From positions 8,778,539 through 8,838,538 of the forward strand of contig NC_087070.1 in NCBI RefSeq assembly GCF_963678635.1: DNA of 60,000 nucleotides, in the 5' to 3' direction. Numbering within the stretch: the stretch's first letter is position 1; each line of letters begins with the position of its first letter. This DNA comes from Symsagittifera roscoffensis. Taxonomy: Eukaryota; Xenacoelomorpha; Acoela; Convolutidae. Of this stretch, positions 1 through 9,658 are shown in pieces. The notes under the pieces are model-generated. The model did no database searches, had not been told where the DNA came from, and was given only the letters and a program-made list of their open reading frames with translations. The translations under genes and the position numbers were made by a program.

Positions 1-1090
1 GGCGAAGCGGAGCTTCGCACCACTTACGAAACGACAAAAACATTTAAAAAAACATAATTCGAAAAAAAAACTAAATGTTGAAAAAAAATTGGTGAACCAA
101 AATTTTCGTACATATAGATAAAAAACATCTAAAGTCCAGCTAAAGCTGGAAGTATGAGTTTTATATTGAATGAATTTGCTATACTGATGCGGCACCAAAA
201 ATGTGATTTCAAAAACTGGACTTTGCCTAAAACCTTAAAGTTGTTTCTTTAATTAGTGAGAAGAGTAAAAAAAAATTGAAGTAACCGGTTCTTTCAGTTG
301 AACTTTCATCTCAGATTTGTTTGTGTAACTTTCAAGAAAACTCAAAAAGTTTCTAAAAAACGGTCAAAGTTCCAATTGGCCAACAAAAGAATTTCCCAAA
401 TTCATGAAATTTTCCCTTCATAGAGCAGGTTGTGGCCGCTTAAGCAGAGAAGATTCCCAAAACCGGTTTTCTCGATTGATCACAGCCTGAGAATTGGTAC
501 GATAGTTTTCGCGTTAAGTCGTAAAAAACCAGTCAAAGCTTCAAAACTTCGACTTGTCTGAAGGCCATATTTTTTTTTTCTAAAAAAAAGAGGCATCGTT
601 TCTCATAAAGGTAGGCTTTTAACAATCTGATGTTTCTGATATCAGATTTGGCAGGATAGTTAGCGAGAAACTTGACATTTCAAAAACTTGACATTTCCGA
701 GAACGATAGCTTTTTGTGTGAAAAAACAGGGTGTATTCGCTTGTGCAGAAGGAATTCACTGAATCTGTAAACTCGATTGAACTCAAAATCTAAGATTTGT
801 GTGGGTAGTTCTCGAGAAATGTTGAAAACTTTTTTTAAAAAAGTCAGAAAATCAAAATTTTGACTTTTCCGAGGGCCATAACTTTTGGTGTAAAAAAATT
901 TGGGAATAGTCGCATAAGCAAATGAGCTTGCCACAATCCGTTCTTTGAATTGAAACCAAAATCTCAAATCGGCTTCTCGAAATCGTTCTTTTCATTGAAA
1001 CCAGAAACTCAGATTTGAAAGTCGTATCTTTCAAGAAAAAATTAAAAATATGGGTCAAATAATCCACCACAGACTTTTTCGAAGGCTTTA
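1..1090 (+). repeat. Dispersed repeat, copy A (5' part)
   Basis: AT-rich non-coding DNA. Its first ~210 bases recur at 5695-5852 and 33183-33225 (shared 'ccagctaaagctgga', 'gctatactgatgcggcac'), so the window begins inside a dispersed repeat. From about 400 a diverged module recurs about every 140-215 bases, marked by 'gaggGCCATAAcTTTt', 'gtgtaaaaaaa', a run like 'cgattgaactcaaaatctcagattt' in shortened forms, and 'tcgagaaa'. The same modules occur at 33540-34180 and 40180-41650. Open frames here are low-complexity and unrelated to any family I know. Element class not identified. Confidence 0.7.
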
Positions 1091-1569
1091 GACTGAGGGG
1101 TCAAGTAAAAAGAGACTCTAGAGGAGTATAAACGAACACAGGAAAGCCGGTGGGCTTTCAACTGATACCTCTTTTTGAAAATCAGCAGAAATTTCTGAGA
1201 AAAACTAAAATTTTTCCTTGAATTTGGATATCATTTTCCATAATAAAAAAAAATCAACGAACTGATTGGTAAACATCAACTAACATAAAAAAGCTGAAGG
1301 GAGTAATCAAGTTGTTTTTCCCTTGAAACGCCACAAAAATAGTTCATCAAGCTGATAAAAATTAGGCCGAATAATTTCAGCCGAGGAATTTATTTTAAGC
1401 GAAAAAAAAACGAAGGAAATATGAAGTCAAGGTAAGCAAAATTACAAATAGTAGGATTAAATTAAACGCTAAAAGCAACATAACAGAAAAAAACGCGCAG
1501 CAAATAAAAACGGTTTCAAGATGTGACAACTAAGCCGACATTTTAATTGAAACAGAACATTTCCCGTTT

Positions 1570-2300
1570 TAAAAAAAACATGTCCTGGTCAGATTCGCAC
1601 CCTGAACCTTTGCGGTCCCAAGCATAATCGTTACCTCCAGGCTAAGTTGCCCGGGAGCGCATAGAAGTTTGAATTCATTATGAAGTAAGATACAAGCGAT
1701 TCAAGTGATTCTGTTAAACAAGTTATTAACCCGAAAAATTCTATATTCCAGTTTGATAACGCTTGCAAATCGCAAGCGTGATAACTACAGAACAGTTTTC
1801 AACCATAGTAAAAAAAAAACTGATTGTATCAATAATTAAAACCATGATTTGCAAATAAACTACTTGAAGAGCGTAGCAGAATACGAAAATTGCATTTGGA
1901 AACAAAACGGAAAAGGCGACAAAAAGGACGAACACCAAGTCCGAAACAAAACTAAATTTTTTCAAAAAATACACTTCAATAAAATTAATTTTACCTCAAA
2001 TTTTAATTTAACAAGGAAGTTGTTTTATTTGAACTTGAGTTTAGAAGCTGCAGAAATTCAGCAAAAAAATGAGCAGCAGAATTTGTAAGAAAATTGATAA
2101 CGGTCAAAAAGTCCAGTTCCTGATTACTAGTGACTTGCTCTCGCAAGTAATATAAATTGAAGGAAAACTGGATGATAAGGAAAACTTTTCAATCCCCTGA
2201 GAAATCTGAAGCTTAAAAACTATTTCCGAAACCAGAAGTCGATCAAGCTTTTTTTAGACCTTTACACTTTGCTGTTCGATAGTGTAGCTTTCCCTCTTTC
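1570..2300 (-). repeat. Dispersed repeat, copy A (3' part, with a tRNA-like patch)
   Basis: This stretch aligns by eye with 41230-42560. The patch at 1588-1650 ('cagattcgcaccctgaacctttgcggtccca...cctccaggctaag') recurs at 41280-41335, and on the minus strand it looks like a decayed tRNA or SINE promoter ('ggtgcgaatctgacc' resembles a B box). The two copies also share 'cttgataacgcttgc', 'tttacctcaaat' and 'ctcgcaagt'. No coding sequence is supported. Confidence 0.6.
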
Positions 2301-2379
2301 AACTGAACTTAAAAAAGTCAAACGAACGACAAATAAGTCAAACTAGCGTGTAAGGCATCTATGGTGCTCCGAACTTTAA

Positions 2380-3430
2380 AAACGCATAAACCGCATATAT
2401 TGGATATAAGATCTGCATCCTTTGAGTGTACTTTGACAGCGCCCAATGACAGGGTTTGTAATTTCAAATTTTGTGAAACTTTTTTATATCTAAGTTCTTT
2501 AAAAAATTTTAAAATGACAATAACAAACTTCTCGAAAAGTAAAAGTAATTGAGCAGAAACTTCAAATTTGAATTTTCTAAACAGTTTTTTTTGAGAAACT
2601 TCAATTGAAATTTTCGAAACATTAATTTCTAAAAACCATACAAAACGACATATATCAAACAATACAGGGACATAATCAGTCATATTTGGGAGGCAAGATT
2701 TGTAACTCCCGCGATTACTCTGACAGCCCCGTACTACAGGATTGGGAATTTCAAATTTTTGAAACCATTTTAAATTTAAGTTTTCTGTAAAATTTTTTGA
2801 AAAAATCACTGGAAAACTACCAAGATTTGAGAAAAATATTTGGAGGCAAGACTCCCAATCTACAGGGCTAGGATAATCAAAGATTGAAGAAAAAAGCAAG
2901 AGTTATTGAAAAAATCACATAAAATATCATATCCCGAAAACTACGAGGATTTGAGCAGTCATACTTGGAGGCAAAATTCGCAATTCCTGGGAGTACCTTG
3001 ACAGAGCCTCTTTATAGAGATATGAACTTCAAATTTCTAAGTTCTTTGAACAATTTAAAAAAGACTAAAAAACGTCACATCTCGGAAACTAAAGGCATTT
3101 GAGCAGTCGCATTTGGACACAAAATTTACAATTTAGAACTCGGGAGAGCACCCTTGCAGTACGCAAATACAATTTGGGAATTTCAAATCTTTTGAATTCT
3201 TAAAAACTAAGTGTTCTTAATAATTGAAAAGAAATCAGAAAACATGACATATCTTGAAAGCTGAGAAATTCAGCGTTTGCGACCTTTTGTTAATTCAAGT
3301 TTAATTAAAATTTTTGAAAAATCAAAAAAATGTATCTCGTAAACTAAAAGAATTTGGGAGTTCAATATTGGAGGCCGAATTCGCAACCCCTGGGGGAACC
3401 CTGGCAGTATCCCATTATTAGGTTGCTAAT
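2380..3430 (+). repeat. Diverged tandem repeat, about five units
   Basis: Five related blocks begin near 2395, 2676, 2955, 3100 and 3358. Each has a core like 'gcagtcatatttggaggcaagattcg', then 'ctgacag.gcc', then 'gggaatttcaaattt' and 'taagttctttg'. Spacing is irregular, about 150-280 bases. A 193-codon frame on the minus strand across part of it is low-complexity and repetitive, and I do not consider it a gene. Confidence 0.55.
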
Positions 3431-4336
3431 ATCAACACTGATGAAATAATCCTTAAAATGAAACTGGAAAAGCGAAAAATATTTTAACCATTGCAATGTA
3501 CGATATAGCTTTAACGCGAAAAATTCTTTCGTTAAACATGCAAAAACAATACGCTGAAGAAGTTTAAACATGGCGAGATAGCCCGCAATTAAAAACATAA
3601 TAATCATTTTAGTATGAACAAACTGTTAGACTTTTCCTGAAAAAACGAGCCCAAAAAAAACCGTCGAGACCTAGATAAGAGCCTTCATTATGTTCAATGA
3701 CTCTTAAAAATGATTCATGGAGTTTGAATTTATAACACTGCAACTCCGCAAACCAAAGCGAAGCGAACAAGCAGCAAAAGTGAGCTTTAAAACGCAAAAA
3801 CAAATAAACCGCTAATGCACGCTTTGCCGCTCAAACAATATTTGCGTGTAAATTTAAATCATGTAATGTATATTTTTTTCTTGACCCCCCTATCAGCTTT
3901 CTTTCGGGTAGTCAAACTGGCTAGAAAACACCGACTCAAATCAAAAGCTCCTTCCCACTATTCGAGATACACGGCCTACACAAGTGAAAATTCACATCAT
4001 TCATGAACCGTTATTCACCTGTAGCATTAGCATTCTATTCCTTTATTCAAAGTCGGATACATAAAATTTACATAAACAAATCATAAATTTTTATCAACGG
4101 CACTGAGATTCCGTGGTAAAACACCTAAATCAGATTTTTCACCATTCTTAACTAAATACCTGTTTTCATGTTTTAAAAAAATAATTGTTGAACTCTAAAT
4201 TATACAGTCATCCACACTATTCTTCAAGATGGCATGGTAATTTGTCAGTAGTTTCAGTAAAATACAATTTAATCCAATGCTCGTTAGTCGGTGTACATTG
4301 ATTAAATCTTCGGGCGTGCCAGTGTTTTCATTTTAT
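3431..4336. other. Intergenic DNA and probable UQCRFS1 3' UTR
   Basis: No coding signal. On the minus strand an AATAAA overlaps the UQCRFS1 stop (plus 4332-4337) and another lies at plus 4042-4047, so the transcript probably ends within the first ~300 bases below 4336. The rest, 3431-4040, shows nothing recognisable. Confidence 0.5.
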
Positions 4337-5618
4337 TCACCCAACAATCAATTTGTCACCCTCGTGAGAGTGCTCCGGTACTTCGAGGTTAAGCGGAGCT
4401 GGACCTTGTCTGATGCGACCGGAGGTGTCGTAATGAGATCCGTGACAGGGACAGTAGTATCCTCCGTAAGAGCCCTGACCTGCTATCGGGACACAACCCA
4501 GGTGAGTACACACTCCAAGCACCACCAACCTGAACATAAAACTTAACTTCAGATTGGCTCATTATAGGAGTCCAACTTTAGCTCTGGGTCTCCAAATTGC
4601 AAAAGGGTTTAATTATTCCAGCAACCAAGAATGTATACATCGAGATTGTACAATTAAAAAAAATTATGATAAGGTATTTGAAAATGAATCTTGGTACCAT
4701 TCAGGATCCTTGACACGGTCTGCATCAGCTTCTGGGTCCTTCAGCTGCCCCATCTCAACAGACTGAGCGGCCTGAATCTCCTGTTCAGTTCTTCGCCGCA
4801 CAAACAGTGGTTTTCCTCGCCATTTGAAAGTTTTATTCGTACCAGGTGCGACATCTTCTTTATTAATCTGAAGAAAGGTACAAATTCATAATTGTCTTGA
4901 AAACCATTAAAACAACTATAATGAAAAAGTTCCTCTTGATATTGACTCTTAAACAAAACAAAAACTTGCTTCAATTTGGGCGAGTGCCAAAACGTCTGCT
5001 GCCGGAGACCACTGTTGAACGATTGGATGCACAATACTCTTGGCAATCATTGCGAGTCCCATCAAATAAGCTCCAGACACAGCAGCTTGCGCAGTGCGCC
5101 TTCCTTCTCCCCTATCAGTTGAGTGGGGATCCTGTGAAGAAGTTGTTCTGTATGCTGAGAAGTCAGGTGCTGTCATGTCATTATGAGCATATCGAACCGA
5201 GTATTCTAGATAAACAAGAGAAATTAGTGGACTAATATAAAAATGGATTTAGGACAGTCAAAAGGCTATAGAGAGTTCCCAGCTTTCAACAGTTTTTAGT
5301 TGATATCTAGGTTATTTTTTTTTTTCAATTCAGCAACAATGAAATTCTTTAATTTCGCATGATATAGTTGTTGTGCTTACTTGAGATGCCAAGTGTAACA
5401 GCAGGTTTCAAAACACTGGAGCTTGGTTTAGTAACGTTTGCTCCCGTTGCTGCTCCTGGAAGCCAATGTGAGGGGTGGACAAATTTCGTTTTATGAAGAT
5501 GCTTAAACAGCCCAGAAAAATCAATCATTGCTTCGCCTTCTTTGTTGAGGCTTGTAGGTATCCCGATTCGAGCATTGCTGACAACCTTCAGAGACCGCTT
5601 GTTCGCCCCTTTCAGCAT
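4337..5618 (-). CDS. UQCRFS1: Cytochrome b-c1 complex Rieske iron-sulfur subunit, 4 exons
   Basis: Rieske subunit of mitochondrial complex III, which passes electrons from ubiquinol to cytochrome c1. Exons (minus): 5381-5618, 4970-5205, 4698-4867 and 4337-4529, joining in frame to 278 codons (human about 274). Residues 1 to ~85 form a basic presequence. Residues ~90-105 match the metazoan 'PDFSxYR' signature. A hydrophobic anchor lies at ~113-135, followed by the 'ADVLALAxIE' hinge. The cluster domain has CTHLGC (222-227) and CPCHGS (241-246), so all cluster and disulfide ligands are present. The start is the ATG at 5618. An acceptor-like 'tttcag' lies 6 bases upstream, so a 5' UTR intron is possible. 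A large LTR element on the same strand begins only 234 bases upstream of the ATG. The identification is secure; the N-terminus is less so. Confidence 0.95.
4868..4969 (-). other. GC-AG intron in UQCRFS1 (intron 2)
   Basis: The frame and the conserved junction (…LALAQIE / INKEDVAPG…) only work if exon 2 ends at 4970 before the donor GCAAGT. The nearby GT choice puts a TAA in frame after the junction. GCAAGT is the classic non-canonical GC donor. The acceptor is 'ttcttcag' at 4868-4875. Length 102 bp. Confidence 0.85.
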
Positions 5619-5694
5619 TTTCACTGAAACAATTAAATGAACATCTTGAGAAAAACCAAATAGTTTTTTTTAATTATTAAACAAAGATGCTAAT

Positions 5695-5852
5695 CAGAGC
5701 TTCGCACCACTTCTGATACAACACAAACAAAAAACCAAAAGAAGAAAAAATCAAATGCTGAAAAAAACTAGGAGAAACAAAGTTTTCGTATCTCTTGATA
5801 AAAACAACTCAGGCCCAGCTAAAGCTGGAGGTATGAGTTTGATATTGAAATT
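5695..5852 (+). repeat. Dispersed repeat copy B, left part
   Basis: Matches 14-180 of the window ('agcttcgcaccactt', 'ccagctaaagctgga', 'gtatgagttt.atattgaa'). It stops at 5849 with GTTTGATATTGAA, which recurs at 33183-33195 where the same repeat continues. The copy is therefore interrupted by the Penelope-like element plus the LTR element. Confidence 0.8.
5837..5849 (+). repeat. 13-bp target-site duplication, left copy
   Basis: GTTTGATATTGAA here is identical to 33183-33195. The two copies flank everything inserted into repeat copy B. The most economical reading is the target duplication of the Penelope-like element. Confidence 0.6.
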
Positions 5853-6320
5853 TGTAACATTCGCCCGGAAGATACATATCGACGGATAACAAAACTAAGT
5901 CTTAAGACGACTGGCTAGCGTCTAAACAGAGCTTTGCATGTTTTTCACCGTCTCTACCAAGCCAGTACTTTTCGGTGGTCTTTCTTACATCAGGCTGACA
6001 AAAACGTTACTGTTCTCCGGCTTCGACCAGAACGCTCAAATTAACTGAATTACATGCGAAATTAGTGAGCTCATGGCTGGGTCTCTGTATCCCCAGACCA
6101 CGAGGTCACTCCTAAAAACAGGGCTACTACTTATCATATTACTATTGTTTTTGTTCAGTAGATAAAAATCATCATCTCCATCGAAGATGGATCAACCCTT
6201 TCCCCCAACTCCTAGCACCTCATCCTTGTCAAAACTAATCAAAATATCAGTTAAATTCAAGTCAGGACATGACAGGATGCTAAAAGTTTATGTGAGTTAA
6301 TAAAAGTTTCCGTCCCGAGA

Positions 6321-6387
6321 CCCTTCCGGATTCTTGAATCCGCCGAATCAAGCTCCTTACTCTTGATTTCTTGCTAATCCGGAAGGC
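6321..6387 (-). repeat. LTR hairpin with CCTTCCGGATT / AATCCGGAAGG arms
   Basis: Arms CCTTCCGGATT and AATCCGGAAGG are perfect complements around a ~45-base loop holding the secondary pair 'gaatcaag' / 'cttgattt'. The same structure is in the other LTR (29987-30053), and a diverged copy is in the leader (28208-28276). It carries the motif iterated in the leader. Confidence 0.7.
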
Positions 6388-6423
6388 TGGTTCTCACCCT
6401 TCACCGTTGTTGGCAACGGCCTT

Positions 6424-6451
6424 GCAACTATTGTAGCAGCACAATAGTTGC
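6424..6451 (-). repeat. LTR hairpin with perfect 11-bp stem
   Basis: GCAACTATTGT, loop AGCAGC, ACAATAGTTGC: a perfect 11-bp stem with a 6-base loop. The partner in the 5' LTR is at 30090-30117. A shorter hairpin (CCGTTG TTGG CAACGG) lies just upstream. A terminator, packaging or processing role cannot be told from sequence. Confidence 0.7.
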
Positions 6452-6773
6452 AACTCGGAACGTTCTCTGCTATTCTGTAGTTTGTTGTCGTTCTCCAATC
6501 TCGATTTTCGTACTGTTCGCAATCGCAGATAAAGGTTGTTCTGTTTTTTTACTCGCTTTTTTGTTAAATGGCCGTTTCAGCATTTCTCAGAAACGTGACG
6601 TCATCATTCGAATTTTTGAAAATTTAAAATACTAGAATATTCTAGCCCTCACCGTTTGGCTAAACGTTCCAATAACGTCGCTAATCCTTCGAAATCATCA
6701 ACTCGGAAGGCTTACTGCTCAAAATTCGAATCCTGCATAAATTGCATTTTGGCCATTCTGGTCGAATGTCACA

Positions 6774-6783
6774 TACTCCCCGG
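6774..6783 (-). promoter_or_regulatory. Candidate polypurine tract
   Basis: On the minus strand the bases next to the 3' LTR read CCGGGGAGTA followed by the LTR start TGTGAC. The position is right for plus-strand priming, but the purine run is short. Confidence 0.35.
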
Positions 6784-7594
6784 ACAGTCCGGTCAATGTC
6801 CTCATTGAATCGCGCAATGTTCATAAAATGGTTACAGTGTCATCGAACAGAATTTACAAAATGCACGAAATTACTTTTATCTACGTCACATCGACTCACT
6901 GCAGAATATAAATGGCATCATACTACATCACTATAGCCTTCAAATTCTTTCATTAATCTGCACATTGAGGATATGACTTAAGATAAAACATATTTTCTGA
7001 CTTCCAGTGTCAATGTCCCGATTGAAACTTTTTCTCCTAGATTTAAAAGGTGTTGGCTTGCAGGACAGTCCTGCCAACCAACAAGCTAAAATTATCCTAC
7101 TATGCTCCTTCCCTTCGGAAATCTTGCTTGTCCATTGTCCTGAGTATTAAAACTAAGAAACTTTGTGGTTAGAAAGAACAATGCAACAACCTCCCTCCTC
7201 AAGAAGTTACTCAAGTTTTTCATGTCACCACAAAGTTATCAGTCTTCCTAAGTGATTAAAAACAATCATGCAGGCTGGAATATTTAAATATACTCTTCCC
7301 TCAAGCCTTTCTAAATAAATAATAAGTGAGTGTCTCTAAAGCCACTTCAACTAAAACCAAAATGTAAATTTATAAATGCAACAATTCCAAAACTCAACTA
7401 AATGTTTCAGTTTTCAATTACAACTTGGTTGCTTGGTTTCTCACTTGAGTTTTTCACACACATAAAACAATTCTGAGTTTTAACTTTTCTTCATCATCCC
7501 TTTGTCTTCTTCTTTTTTCGTCGTTTAGAAGTTCTAAAACTTCTAAATTCTTCTAATTTTCTTTCTTGCTGCCTCTTGTTTTCTCGACCATTCG
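6784..7594 (-). other. 3' non-coding region of the giant element
   Basis: About 800 bases between the end of the accessory frame and the 3' LTR. It is AT-rich with no credible frame. 'ggacagtcc' occurs at 6781-6789 and again near 7065, and both stretches also carry an inverted 'ccggacagtccgg'-like motif. No further structure was recognised. Confidence 0.5.
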
Positions 7595-9658
7595 TCAATG
7601 CTCCATTTCCTCCTCCTGTGACACTGACTCCGCACTTTCGGTTTCCGTGTCTTGTAGCACGTCATTGACTATCCTGACGCTGTTGGAAGCCGTCCTCCAA
7701 CACTTCTGCTCTTCCACCCTCTGCTTACAGCAAGGTAGGGGATCCACGTTTGATTCTCTGTTTCTACAGAAGCTGTTGTGGAGACACAACGTCACGTTTC
7801 TCTCCAAATCTTCTTTCAGCATCTCTGCCTTCTCATTTTTACTACGCTCGCTCGTCCTGGAAATTCTTTTCACAGCGGTGGTCACTGCATTCCGATGGGT
7901 CACGAAAGCTCGCTTGAAAGCTCCTGCCCCAATGTCCAGCTGATATTCACTGTATACTCTGCCATGCTTCGACATATGCTTTTTCGCATACTCGTACAAC
8001 CATGCAGTCATGTTAGCTCTGAACCATGGCATCAATCGTTTTCTTGCCCATATCTTCTTCACTTCCATCGGAATGTTTAGAACTTTGCACATTGTCTCAA
8101 AAAGATCTAAATCTTTTAGACAATCTAATTTCCGTAATTGTTCTCTCGTCGGTGCCTCCTGTCTATTATTTTCTCTCACATGAGCTTCCAGCCATCGTAT
8201 CGCCATCATAACTCCCACTATCACTATTGTTATGGGCTGTGATGAATCTGATAAACCCATGGAGAGCAGCTCTCCAGAGTCCCAGATCAACACCAAATTA
8301 CTACGCTTGGGATACCACCAGGTCTGCAGCAAGCAGTGGCAAGGAAACTCGTCATGTGTCAACATGATGCTCCTCCAATTGCGTTTTCCTGAAGCTTCCA
8401 GCAATGGTTCCACTTCCATCATCACTCGGTGGATTTCATCATTCTCATCTACTGCATTATAATCTGTGACAGTTGATCCTCTCTGTTTCTGTTTTTCAAA
8501 GTCACTGAAGTTCCCGCTCACATATCCCATGAACTTCTTTCCTAGTATTGACTCCAACTCCTCTTTGGTTCTCTCTGGAACTGCTGAGAACATCTTACAT
8601 AGTAACTCGTAAGACTTTTCAGACATTCTCGCCAATCTCACGCACTTTGGCACTGAGAAAGCTTGATCCACGATCGTTCTTGTACTCTTCACGTCCACAG
8701 CCACGAAATGTACAGGGTATCTGCTCTTGCACATTGGAGCCAACGTTGAACCCACCAAATATCGTGCTCCTGATGGTCTACAATAAGTTTCGCTGTGTCT
8801 GATGTTCATCTCCGTTTCGATTGCTTCCCTCCATTTTCCTATATACTTCTGCTCAGTCTGCAGAACTCCTGGGAATACTTCTACGCTGATGGCTGTGACC
8901 ATCTCATGTTTTTGTTCTAGATTCAATAGTGACTCTAAAGAACCAAACATGCTGTAGAATCCTAGTGCTGTCACTAGATTCACATCGGTTCCTCCATGGC
9001 GATCTGCTATCAGTTCCGTTTCCGTTCTTGCTTTCATCACTACATTTCCAAACAATACTGTCAACTGCTTGTGTTGTTTCTCCAGGGTTTTCACGCAGTC
9101 TAGACTTCCACAAACGTGACCCTCTAGTCCACAGACTTCCGCCAGACAGCTACCAGGTTTGACCCAGTCTTCTGGTCCCCAGCCAGGCAACTCCACTCTA
9201 TCTTCTCCGTTGCTCTTAGAGGCTGTTATCATCACATTATATATGATGTTGAGGTCGCGCAGGTTACAGTCCGCATTCAGTTCCCTCTGTATGTCCTGGG
9301 TCGCCCGTAATATTGAGTCAGCGTTGGGACTAGGACACCATGATGGCTTCATCAACTCCCACACTGCCATCAAACTCGTTCTCAGTAATTCATCTGAGAA
9401 TCCCAACCCAAATTCCACTCTCTTGTCGGATTTTGGTACTGAAGGTGCAGTCACCTCTTCTTCCAAGACCAATCCCAATTTGGCCTGTGGATTGTTAACG
9501 CTCTTAGTCGTCACAATTCTGGACGTCCAGAACCTTAGTAACACCGCCTGCTCATAATCAAAGAAGCAATCACGTATGTCTTCACTCAGGAAAGGATTGT
9601 ACGCTATCCCTATGATCCCGGATACATAGCTATATGACTTCTTCTTGATCGGTCCACA
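7595..9658 (-). CDS. C-terminal portion of the giant accessory protein, after an in-frame TAA
   Basis: This frame is exactly continuous with the 2,293-codon frame upstream; one TAA (9659-9661) separates them. The frame is open from the base after that TAA, giving 687 codons, though the first initiator-like codon is a GTG at 9544. It is therefore almost certainly the C-terminus of one ~2,980-residue protein, reached by readthrough or cut off by a new nonsense mutation. I recognise no domain. Visible are a Cys/Trp-rich patch near 'GWGPEDWVKPG', a hydrophobic segment 'PITIVIVGVMMAIRWL' that could span a membrane, basic residues near the end, and an acidic tail. It is the last product before the 3' LTR, where some Ty3/gypsy elements keep env, but no fusion-peptide or envelope signature is visible. 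Confidence 0.75.
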   Translation of the reverse strand, partial: CGPIKKKSYSYVSGIIGIAYNPFLSEDIRDCFFDYEQAVLLRFWTSRIVTTKSVNNPQAKLGLVLEEEVTAPSVPKSDKRVEFGLGFSDELLRTSLMAVWELMKPSWCPSPNADSILRATQDIQRELNADCNLRDLNIIYNVMITASKSNGEDRVELPGWGPEDWVKPGSCLAEVCGLEGHVCGSLDCVKTLEKQHKQLTVLFGNVVMKARTETELIADRHGGTDVNLVTALGFYSMFGSLESLLNLEQKHEMVTAISVEVFPGVLQTEQKYIGKWREAIETEMNIRHSETYCRPSGARYLVGSTLAPMCKSRYPVHFVAVDVKSTRTIVDQAFSVPKCVRLARMSEKSYELLCKMFSAVPERTKEELESILGKKFMGYVSGNFSDFEKQKQRGSTVTDYNAVDENDEIHRVMMEVEPLLEASGKRNWRSIMLTHDEFPCHCLLQTWWYPKRSNLVLIWDSGELLSMGLSDSSQPITIVIVGVMMAIRWLEAHVRENNRQEAPTREQLRKLDCLKDLDLFETMCKVLNIPMEVKKIWARKRLMPWFRANMTAWLYEYAKKHMSKHGRVYSEYQLDIGAGAFKRAFVTHRNAVTTAVKRISRTSERSKNEKAEMLKEDLERNVTLCLHNSFCRNRESNVDPLPCCKQRVEEQKCWRTASNSVRIVNDVLQDTETESAESVSQEEEMEH

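Larger units (their letters stand above)
5853..6773 (-). repeat. LTR (3' LTR of the giant element)
   Basis: Direct-repeat partner of 29519-30439. It is the 3' LTR because all element genes read on the minus strand. It contains two strong inverted pairs (6321-6387 and 6424-6451). Its outer end faces the UQCRFS1 start. Confidence 0.95.

Noticed and set aside
2318-2899. 193-codon open frame on the minus strand
   Set aside because: Lies across diverged tandem repeats, is Phe/Leu/Lys-rich without domain features, and has no homologous frame in the other repeat units.
7595-9658. Retroviral-type envelope protein
   Set aside because: The position fits, but there is no signal peptide, furin-like site or fusion peptide, and the single hydrophobic segment is internal.
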